The position numbers and the translations under genes are program-made. Source: Dipteris shenzhenensis (Eukaryota > Polypodiophyta > Polypodiopsida > Gleicheniales). Taken from it: a DNA stretch of 64,000 nucleotides. The notes beneath the pieces were generated by a model that worked only from the letters and a program-made list of their open reading frames with translations, was not told where the DNA came from and did no database searches. Of the stretch, positions 55,105-64,000 are shown one piece after another. The stretch is from assembly GCA_047967505.1 (NCBI GenBank), contig CM106539.1; one strand, 5' to 3'. Within the stretch, counting starts at the first letter, position 1, and every line of letters starts with the position of its first letter.

Positions 55105-55206
55105 GGAAAGGGAGGCGGTGGGACACTTTTCCCCCTCATAAAATGGCGAGCGTGCATGCAGCCTACAAGCCATTTTATAAGCGGGAAAGGCCAGCCCCCC
55201 CTTTTC
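55105..55206. repeat. Conserved long hairpin, unit 3
   Basis: Arms CCCTCATAAAATGGCGAGCG and CAAGCCATTTTATAAGCGGG; the loop-proximal pairs are eroded (GTGCATGCAGCCTAC). Same position relative to exon 1 as in the other units. Confidence 0.55.
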
Positions 55207-55716
55207 CAGCCTGCCATCATCAAAGGCTTGGGGAGAGGGATTACAAGCTAACACGTGTACATTCAGAGATGGTAGCATCCAAGCATGTTGTTTCCAGCAG
55301 GTGATTTCAGGGAGGGCATTACAATGAGGAAGAAATTCTGATCGGAATGTCCAGATTGATATTGCCTCCACCCAAGACTATGATAGTTGTGGCTCCACAT
55401 TAAAAATAGGTGACGAGCAAGTGCACCTTAGTTCGTACTAGAATCCCTTAGGAAGACTCTTACCGCCTGTCATCAGGGTTTACTCCATTCCCTACCTGCC
55501 AACTCCCTATATTTGATTCCAACTCACCTTGCTATGTTCGATTCCTTTAGGAAGAGTCTTTCTTATGTGTGCATGTACGTGCATGCAAGAAAAAACACAT
55601 CAATAGGACACACTCTGTGTGTGTGCACATGTGCACATGCTCGCTTGTGCATGCAAGGGTCAATAATTTGTTACACTCCTTTTTCTCCATGATTGCCTCA
55701 CCTTCCAGAATATGAG

Positions 55717-55738
55717 AGGGGGAGGGGGAGGGGGAGGT
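55717..55738 (+). repeat. (GGGGGA)n tract, unit 3
   Basis: Shortest of the four homologous G-rich tracts. It is followed by the conserved AAATTTAGAGAGGAAAAACT. Confidence 0.6.
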
Positions 55739-55979
55739 GGTAAGAAATGAAAATTTAGAGAGGAAAAACTCGAGGGAGAGAGGGAAGGGGAAGATAAAGT
55801 AGAGGGACATGCCAACAAGTATGGTGAGGGATCCAAGTGACCAAGCATTAGGTCGGCAACATATCCCTGAACTGCTATGTTTGTGGAGGATTGTAGGGAG
55901 ACAAAATGACATCTTTTTGGGAACCTTAAATTCTTGTGCTATCATCTCATCATTTTTGCAACCTTGGACTTTTAACAAT

Positions 55980-57049
55980 GTTCCCGTTCAAAAATTTACA
56001 ACATCTTCTATAGACTCATGTGCTTCATAAGAGGGGAAAGGCAAAGAGAGAGGGGGCAAGAGGGATGAAGAGAGACCAAGAGACTTTGAAGTAAAGAGAT
56101 TTTCTAAAAACCAAAGAGAGGTAGAGTCTCATAAAAGGGATAAAAATAACTTTAAGAGATTAAATTGAAGGGGCAACTAGATTCCAATGCTTAGACTACC
56201 ATACCTTAAGCTTTATCTCATCAAGTATAAGAGTGTTACATAGTTTTTGCTTGACTTGAGGGCCTTTATTCATTCTATATATCCAGATAATTCATACCTT
56301 AAGCTTTATCTCATCAAGTATAAGAGTCTTACATAGTTTTTGCTTGACTTGAGGGCCTTTATTCATTCTATATATCCAAATCATTGAAAAATGGCTCTAA
56401 AGGCTACACATGTTATAGAATTTTGTTTGGAGAAATAGATATGGATGAGGCATTCGAGTCATTCAATTTCACTCATTTTACTAATCTAAATAGCCAAGAC
56501 ATAGGACCACTCTCATAAGCAAGTTGCAACAATAGGCGTGGGCTCTAGCTCAATTGCTCCTTGAGAGTATAGAAATTGATGTTTACTTTATGCAATTTTG
56601 TGAACTTTTTTCTATCACTTTTTTTTGCTCTAGACATTATGTTTATCTTAATTTATTTTTTGGACATGCGTTGAAGTAAATATTATTTTGAGAAAAGTAC
56701 TCTATCTCCTTATTCCTTTTACATGCATTGAAATGATTTTGCATGCTCTTCAAGATCACATATAAATTTATAAAGGAAAATAGATTGAACATAACTCTGA
56801 CATTGGTTTACAGCATACCTCTAACATTGATCTAACTCTAGCATGAAGCACATAACTCCCACATTGGTCTAATGCACCCGTTTTTGAGAGCAATCCTTGT
56901 ACCTTGAAAATACTAGCCCCTTGATTGCCACTTGACTCTTTGAAATACTATTTGCAAGTCACAATGTTGACTCTAGCAGTCATGTGTACAATACTATCGA
57001 TTTGCCATTGGGCAACATGCATCATTAAAAGATCTATCTTTTAACTATT
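55980..57049. other. Unit 3 spacer
   Basis: Homologous to 11090-12059. It contains the local duplication at 56205-56350 noted for the unit. No gene. Confidence 0.45.
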
Positions 57050-57900
57050 TGTAGAAAACTAGGAGAGAAGAGATGAGGAGTTTGATAAGCAACATTCATG
57101 TAACGTGGTAGGAGGAAGCAATGGAGGAGAACCATAACAATGAGATACTCCAACACATCATGTATAGTATTGACTATCAACCTTACAAAATAAGGAGGCC
57201 CCTTGTGCTCCACACCTTACACACAAGGCACCACCTTACTATAAATGCTACCAATTCCTATCCAATATCCACATCTTCCAATCACCTTGACTATCAAATC
57301 TTAGCACCCCCCTCAATATGAACTAAGAGAGGAGTATTGCACTACATCAAGTAATATACAAAATGCAAGAAGCCTTTATCAATAGGCTTATTACAAGGTT
57401 TTGGATAATAAGGAGACATGGTACAAGGACTAGAGAAGTGTATTTGGTAAATAATTGATTAAGGTCCCTTCTTCCTTTTTAGTGGTGCACTCTCTACTCA
57501 AGTGGCCATCTCTCCTTTTATGCTTAGGGTGCTTCTTGAAGCGATTTCTTTTTGTAGTAAGAACAATGCTTCATAATAGTTGATGTGCTTGATGTAGATG
57601 CTCTAATGGACTTACTTAAATTCTTCTCATCGAGATGAGAAGAGATAACACCCTCATGTGTATGATTGTTTTTTCAAGGTTGTGACCAAATTAGAGTATG
57701 ATTTAGCCACATCAATGAGAAGCATCATGATTTCACACTCCTCTTCAATTGTAGCTTTTAGTGATGCATTTTGGACCATAAGCCCCTTTGTGCAAAAGTA
57801 AAAAATGCCAATATCACCTTGAGTAATCTCAAGGCTAAAGCACCATGTAATTTTTCCATCTTATCCCATTTTAGCAATGCTAGCTGTTTCAACTAACATC
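57050..57900 (-). mobile_element. Deleted copia element: LTR plus gag remnant, unit 3
   Basis: LTR-like block 57050-57306 (TGTAGAAAACTAGG...TCTTAGCA), then the extra ~115 bp shared with unit 2, then the gag remnant to about 57900 with more stops than the unit 2 copy. Confidence 0.55.
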
Positions 57901-59828
57901 TACTTTGCTAGTGAAGATAGAGATTACAATGCAATCTAATCTATTATTACAAGGCTTAATATGAAAAAAGATGCCAAGAATAGCGTAGAAGTCTTTTTAA
58001 GGATGAAAATGCCAAAAAAACATCTTTCGTGCTTGATGCTACATCACGGGTTTTCTGCCCATCACGATTGTTGGCTTTTAGCTCAGTCATCCTTATGCCT
58101 TTCTGTAGTTACATTAATTCTTGGTATAGCTACTAGCAGCTTATCTATGCATCAAATTCTGCATTTGTAGTCGTGTCCGTCTCCTATTCCTTTCATGATT
58201 CATTGAGATGCTTCGAAGTGCAAGTCTTGTAGCTTCTTATTGTTGGCTACCTCTTGTTTGTGTAGGCCGTAGGAGTGTTCATAGCTTAGGTCGATGTAGT
58301 TCTACTTGATGTCCATCTAGTACATTCTAGATTGAGTCTTTGTAATATGTTTTTTATTGCATCTCCTATCTTGCTTTAGTTTTCTAGATTAAGTGATTTT
58401 CTCTTCCTAATAGAATGGGGAATGACTGAATTCAATGAGTAGAATAGTCTCTCATGGATTGTTTAGGACTCACTCATAGAATAGGATAGGAGAAGGACTA
58501 ACTCTCTCTCAAATATCTCACAAGAAGATATGAATGAATGGAATAGATAGAAATCTCTCAACAGAATGAAAGAATGCTACTGCACAGAATCAATCAATCT
58601 CAAGCTTTCACTCTCTCATAAGGATTGAAATGCCTAAACAGAAGGCAAGGTAGCTTTGATACCATGAACAAATATGGAGAGGGAGAGAAGAAGAGTGGAG
58701 ATGAAGAGAGGGCACAGAGAGCACACCTCAAATGAATAATACTACACTATATAACATTGAAAAGAATAAATATATACATATCCATTTAGGGTTAGGGCTA
58801 CTGTTAGGGTTTTCAATCCTATACTTTTATAACATTATTTTGTGTTAGTGTTATGTAGAAGATGAACGTGATGTTGGAATGAAACTTCGACAATCTAGAA
58901 ATCCTAGATTCCACCCAAGAGTCAAAGCAGACTAGAGGTCAACATCATAGCTCCATTGTTGCCTCTTATAGAGTTTGATCCATCACCTTCCTACCCTTGG
59001 CTTCCAAATTTCTATGTTGTTTGACTTCTTCTTTGCCTTTTTGTACATTCGCATTTTAGGGAGAGTGGAAGTAATGGTTGCTCCTCTTTCGAGGATATGT
59101 CGTAAATCTTAATATTTTGAACTTTAAGGAAGGCAACTGAGGAGTGCTGAAATGCATGTTTTGGGGCCCTAAAATAACCCCGATGTTCAAAAAAATCCAA
59201 TTTGCCCCGATTTTGACAAATTGGTATTGTGTCACATTTTTGCCTCTCGTACATCTCAAATCGCCACGTGTACATTGCCCGTATGCTGAAATCAACCTTC
59301 AGCCCATACATTTACCTTTAGCCTTTAGCCCATACAGGTGCAGCACAGACATGAATCATTTCATGTATCTTTTTCGATTCTAAAATATGACCATTGATGC
59401 TTGAATCTACAATGCTGTGTTGTTATTTTTTGATTTAGAAATTAGTAATGTTTTTCAAGCATCTAATTGCAAGTTCTAAGTGACATCAAATGTCTGTGCA
59501 CTATGTTTCACAAAGAGAAGCTCATTTAAACCTTCAGAATGTGAGTTGAACTATTGGGGGCATGCTTCAGTAAGGAATTATAATGACTTGAAACCATTAA
59601 ACATTAGACTTTTATTTGTAGGCACCTTGCCATTTCGGTTTTATACAAGTGAGCTTGTGAGGACAAAAATTCACTGCATGCAAATTTCTCAATTCGACTT
59701 TACAGCTACTGGAGCTAGGAAAACAATATACATTTCAGCTATTTATTTATATTACAAGCACTCTCAGCATGGCAACTCAGCTTCTTTGGTAGGGCTTCGA
59801 AACCACTTTCAGCACGGGAATGAATCAG
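57901..59828. other. Unit 3 spacer downstream of exon 8
   Basis: Homologous to 12871-14848. The GGGGCCCC palindrome is mutated here (GTTTTGGGGCCCTAAAAT near 59159). The conserved unidentified minus frame (ANWIFLNIGV) is at 59295-59056. No gene recognised. Confidence 0.45.
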
Positions 59829-59954
59829 CTAGAAGAACAAAGAGCTTAGCATCTCATTTTGTTGAGAGTGCTCTCTCCCTGTTTTCAATGCATGATCTTT
59901 TTTCCCCTCCAATATGTTGATCTTCATTTGTAATGCTGTAGGAGTTGACTCACG
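59829..59954 (-). pseudogene. RID3/IPI3/WDR18-like gene, exon 8, unit 3
   Basis: Acceptor GTTTGCAG, then ALQMKINILEGKKDHALKT and GREHSQQNEMLSSLFF. A TAG at 59831-59829 replaces the CAG of units 1 and 2, an early stop. Confidence 0.5.
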
Positions 59955-60617
59955 CTGCAAACAAAATTATTAAATGTTACCAAAGTTATAACAATACCTA
60001 AAAGCTTCATGAACTCTGTATGGGGAAAATAAGCCTAAGAAATTAGTTTCTACTATCAAATTTTGCAACAGGATGTTGATAGCTGCCTTTTACAAATAAG
60101 ATACAAGCACATCAAAACTACAATGCGAGTGGAGTGACTTAAATTCCTGAAGTAGGGAATGTTTCACAATGAATGGCTATGCAATGGAAGAAGGACTCTA
60201 TTGAGGTAAATTGCAGAACAAAAATTTACAAACAACCTTGTGGAATTAATCATCCTTAATTCCTGGATATAAAGAACAGTGTTTTCCTTCTTTTTTAACT
60301 TTTTTCTCATTTGTAGGGGAGCGGAAAGAGATATGTTAAACTAATAGGAGGGAATAACCAAACTGAGGTGAGAAGAAAACTGTTGTGTCTTTTTTGGATA
60401 AAACTAAGTGCTCACAAGACCATGATTAAGCCTGTGGGAGAAGATCTCTATTGAAAAACAATTTGAAATAAAGTAATACCTATGACTTATTATAAAGAAA
60501 TAAAGTGCTTCTGCATTGGCAAAATAGTTAGAAAAGCAAGAGTCACTTCTATAGCCAAGTCCACAGCAGAAGGCTTGCCACAGGGTATGCACAAAGCATA
60601 ACCATGATTTCCAATGG
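59955..60617. other. Unit 3 intron/spacer
   Basis: Homologous to 15008-15680. It keeps part of the conserved minus frame (GNHGYALCIPCGKPSAVDLA) and is cut at 60617 by the junction to the LTR remnant. Confidence 0.45.
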
Positions 60618-60947
60618 AAAGTCCACTTACGCTCGAGGTGGAGCACATGGGCTCGAGTCTAGAGATAACTAGCAGATAGGAGAAAGACCTTGTGGTAAGA
60701 TCAGATGACCACACCATTGGTGGGACTCTTGATCTATCTCTTTTGTATTGTGTCCATAGTTTTGGACGGAAGTATATATTTTGGTGGTTTCTCTATCTGG
60801 CTGGTTCATTTTCTATTGTTGAGTCTGCACATCTATATTATGCACATTAAGTAAAGAAGTTCTGACACGCACACTGTGTGAGCTCTTGGGCATTACTATA
60901 AGTCTTTCGCTCTCTGTACCCTCTGTTGGGTCATTTCTAACAAATAT
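60618..60947 (+). mobile_element. Right half of the LTR-like block, unit 3
   Basis: Matches 18386-18718 of unit 1 (CTTACGCTCGAGGTGGAGCA to GGTCATTTCTAACA). The left half and its promoter-like words are deleted. Confidence 0.5.
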
Positions 60948-61518
60948 GCTCTGTGAAAGGCCATGTTGCAAAAAAGCAGTGGGGAAATGAAGAAAGTAGA
61001 CGATCAAGAGTCAGGAGAAGGGCACCTGTTTTACAGTGACAGATAGGCTGCACCACGATTCTCCTAGTGAGAAGGTGAAGAAGAGCTTTATATAATATAG
61101 CATGGCTGATTTTGGGGTACGCTAAAGATGGCTTGTCATTTGAATTTGACCATCCTCCCATAAAACTCAACCCTGAAGCTAATTTTTTTCCCTCTCTTCT
61201 AAAATGAAGGATTATGGAACTTTCATGTGATCCAATTAGCTTGGAGCATAGTCTAGCCCCGTGCACACAAGAGTTTGCCCCTCCATCCATTGTTAGCTAG
61301 ATCATCCAAATATATCCCATGTTGCCCCAAAGTTCAGTGTCTGTTGGTAGTCCCCATCGGCACTCACTACCCATCTGCAATTCACAATGAGATTCGGTTT
61401 CCTTCCCATTTGGCAAAATTCCCAGACTAATATGGGAATTACTTTTCGCTTTTGACAGGACTACCAATTTTTCACTCTTCACTTCCCCCTTTTCTACAAA
61501 ACTTCTGAGTAGTAGTAG
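60948..61518. other. Unit 3 tail
   Basis: Homologous to 18719-19283. The minus frame at 61557-61297 (EKLVVLSKAKSNSHISLGIL) is open for 86 codons. No match to a known family. Confidence 0.45.
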
Positions 61519-61866
61519 TACACTCATTTGCGCATTGAAATGGAATATGTGAGACACACTTTCACTTCGATCAAGGTCTCAACAAGGGCATAGCTACCAC
61601 GTAGGTGTTGGCGTTCCACACCAAAAAGACACACCTAGTCATTGGAAATTGCTGAGGGCTCATGTCCAAGCTCAACAAACATTACCCTCGCTAGTGACGC
61701 CATGTCTTGCTTATATAACCAAATCACCAAAGCTGGATGCTATAGGAAACCTTGACAGACTACTGGCCTTATGTCCTCATTATCTTGAGTCCATTACCTC
61801 ACGCTGATACTTAGCTAACCAAAGGCCTCCCTTGCTTGCATATATTAGAATTCTTTAAAGACGATT

Positions 61867-62415
61867 GCCACCCCTAGCCATGTAAACGCCATTATACGTG
61901 CAAGCAAGTCGTACAATCTATTCAACAAGGTAGCACCTATCAGCTTGAATCTGCTCTGATACAAAACCGATCCGTCTAAACCTCACCAGGGATACTTTTG
62001 CAAACTCAAGACTACAATGTCACTGTATTGAAATGAGTATGAAGATTACAACGTGTGGACATGCCTAGTACGCTGCTCACTCGGAGTTCGCGTATAGTAA
62101 ATATATGACAGCGATCGCTTGATTGCAAAGACTCATGTCGGTCAAAGTGTCACTCTTTCTCCATCAAGCCGAGCTTAAAAGAGTGCCAATTACCTTATCC
62201 AATGTCCAAAAGAAAATCTCGCCGCTACCAACTGCGCCATTCCGTTGTATTTGCGAGGCTGCCAAAGAATGATGTCCCAAACAGACCAATCCATTGCGAG
62301 GGCAGGCACAATTCAAGCGATGGGGGAGATGGTGTCCGATGGCGAGGTCCCAACAAGCTAATCCAGCATCGGCAACAGAGGAGGAGACGATTAGAGCTTC
62401 TTTGGGACAAGCCAG
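61867..62415 (-). pseudogene. RID3/IPI3/WDR18-like gene, exons 1-2, unit 4
   Basis: E1 about 62415-62194 (ADAGLACWDLAIGHHLP, GEIFFWTLDK, donor GTAATT), first codon CTG. E2 starts at 61950 (CYPVE-like) and is cut at about 61867 by the internal deletion. The rest of this gene copy (unit 3 tail) keeps only E8. This is the most reduced copy. Confidence 0.75.
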
Positions 62416-62842
62416 TGTGTTGGAGGCGATGGCTCAAACTAGAAGATGTGAAGGAAAGAGAGAAACCATAGCCAATTTGGAAAATTTATAGTCACCATGG
62501 TTCCACAGAGTGTAGCTCATGCTGGCACTGAGACAATCAATCAGTGAGCACTAAGCCTTTTAATTCAAAATTATCGTGATTGCCATTCATCCTGACATGC
62601 CATACCTTTCATCATGACTCGTGTATTCAAGGAGTCCACACAGGCTACGCAAAGTCCTTTCTAGGACCAGGGCGACAGTTGGCCCTTCCTGGTTGGCCGT
62701 CAAGGTAAGTCGGGGAGGCCACGTGGAGGATTCTCGTGAGTTTTGGCTGAGATTTTGAGTGGAGGATTCCGGGTTTTAGGAGGTCAGAGGTGGACGATCA
62801 TGATGTAATCCTGGCCAACCACAGCGACCTTGATGAAGTAGG

Positions 62843-62943
62843 GAAAGGGAGCCGGCGGCACCCATTTCCCCCTCATAAAATGGCGAGCGCGCAAGTAGCT
62901 TGCGACCATTTTATGAGCGGGAAAGGCCAGCCCCCCCTTTCCC
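62843..62943. repeat. Conserved long hairpin, unit 4
   Basis: CCTCATAAAATGGCGAGCG...GCAAG-TAG-CTTGC...CCATTTTATGAGCGGG. The inner pairs GCAAG/CTTGC differ from GCAGG/CCTGC of unit 1 on both sides, so pairing is kept. Confidence 0.65.
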
Positions 62944-63477
62944 AGCCCGCCATCGTCAAAGGCTTGGGGAGAGGGATTACAAGCTAACACGTGTACATTC
63001 AGAGATGGTAGCATCCGGGCATGTTGTTTCCAGTAGGTGATTTTAGGGAGGGCATTATGATGAGGAACAAATTCTGATTGGAATGTCCAGGTTGATATTC
63101 CCTCCACCCAAGACTATGATAGTTGATGGCTCCACAGTAGCAATAGCTGACGAACTAGTGCACCTCAGTTCGTAGTGGAATCCCTTAGGAAGACTCTTAC
63201 TGCCTGTCATCAGGCTTTACTCGATTCCCTACGTGTCAACTGCATGTATTCGATTCCCTCTCACCTTGCTATGTTCGATTCCCTTAGAAAGAATATTGCT
63301 TATGTGCATGTGTACGGCCATGCAAGAAAAAACACATCAACAAGACACACTGTGTGTGTGCACGTGCGCATGCTCGCTCACAGTGTGTGCACGTGCGCAT
63401 GCTCGCTCGCACATGCAATGATCAATAATTTGTTACACTCCTTTTTCTCCATGATTGCATCACCTTCCAGAATATGA

Positions 63478-63505
63478 GAGGGGGAGGGGGAGGGGGAGGG
63501 GGAGC
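63478..63505 (+). repeat. (GGGGGA)n tract, unit 4
   Basis: Four GGGGG runs, as in unit 1. A CACTGTGTGTGTGCACGTGCGC duplication lies just upstream, near 63350-63400. Confidence 0.65.
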
Positions 63506-64000
63506 CGGTAAGAAATGAAAATTTAGAGAGGAAAAACTCGAGGGGGAGAGGGAAGGGGAAGATAAAGTAGAGGGAGATGCCAACAAGTATGGTGAGGGAT
63601 CCAAGCGACCAAGCATTAGGTCAAGAACATATCCCTCAACTACTATGTTTGTGGAGGATTGTAGGGAGGCAAAATGACATCTTTTTGGGAACCTTAAATT
63701 CTTGTCCTATCATCTCATCATTTTAGCAACCTTGTACTTTTAACAATGTTCCCGTTCAAAAATTTACAAAATCTTCTATAGACTCGTGTCCTTCATAAGA
63801 GGGGAAAGGCAAAGAGAGAGGGGGCGAGAGGGAGAAAGAGAGACCGAGAGACTTTAAAGTAAAGAGATTTTCTAAAATCCAAAGAGAGGCAGAGAGTCAT
63901 AAAAGGGATAAAAAGAACTTTGAAAGGTTGAATTGAAGGGGCAACTATATTCCAAGGCGTAGACTACCATACCTTAAGCTTTATCTCATCAAGTATAAGA

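Larger units (their letters stand above)
53949..61518. repeat. Tandem segmental duplication, unit 3
   Basis: Begins inside exon 3 (equivalent to 8940 of unit 1), so its first ~2.2 kb including exon 4 and the LINE tail are missing. A ~60-bp local duplication near 56205-56350 repeats CTTAAGCTTTATCTCATCAAG. A second deletion at about 60617 removes the equivalent of 15680-18385, with exons 6 and 7. Confidence 0.85.
61519..64000. repeat. Tandem segmental duplication, unit 4 (cut by window end)
   Basis: Starts at TACACTCATTTGCGCA. It jumps at about 61865 (TTTAAAGACGATT|GCCACC), losing the equivalent of unit 2 19643-22050, which removes the LINE tail, exons 4 and 3 and the end of exon 2. It runs to the window end, so the array probably continues. 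Confidence 0.85.

Overview
This window looks like non-genic DNA from a large, repeat-rich land-plant nuclear genome. The evidence is several Ty1/copia and Ty3/gypsy LTR retrotransposons with tRNA-Met-type primer sites and purine tracts, a LINE tail, a DUF7869-like transposon gene of a kind I recall from seed-free plants, and intron-containing remnants of a WD40 gene close to plant RID3 / yeast IPI3 / human WDR18. The species cannot be read from the sequence; a fern, lycophyte or gymnosperm would fit. No intact host gene, tRNA, rRNA or CRISPR array was seen. Almost every recognisable coding region is broken.

Layout. (1) 1-6737 appears to be one DNA-transposon-like element. Clusters of ~57-bp repeats, each with an imperfect palindrome (GATTTGGCC-N4-GGCCAAATC), an AT-rich inverted repeat and a 105-bp minisatellite lead up to a nearly intact ~1,080-codon transposase-like gene (2914-6148). 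That gene carries one +1 frameshift and one in-frame TAG. (2) 6738-64000 is a tandem array of at least four copies of a ~12.5-kb unit, starting near 6738, 19284, 53949 and 61519. Each copy has its own deletions. (3) The unit carries, on the minus strand, exons of the RID3/IPI3/WDR18-like gene (E1-E4, E6-E8; E5 not found), a LINE 3' end, a deleted copia element with a ~260-bp LTR, a conserved ~40-bp-arm hairpin upstream of exon 1, and G-rich and GA tracts. Each gene copy runs across a unit junction, from the head of one unit into the tail of the unit to its left.

(4) Unit 2 is swollen to ~34.7 kb by nested insertions absent from the other units: a gag-to-RNase H deleted copia (23893-25722); a minus-strand, 5'-truncated copia (30881-34283); a complete gypsy with near-identical LTRs and an RNase H-like upstream ORF (34607-43370); a complete copia with a GTCCC target duplication whose single reading frame is broken only by stop codons (44477-49544); and a minus-strand LTR element with minisatellite-filled LTRs and an unrecognised internal ORF set (about 49847-53490).

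Together these show serial segmental duplication of a partial gene, then retrotransposon insertion into one copy, then decay by deletion and by transition-type nonsense changes. The two best candidates for undescribed biology are the palindrome-repeat / DUF7869-like transposon at the left edge, and the gypsy element with an RNase H domain upstream of gag. The minisatellite-LTR element is third.
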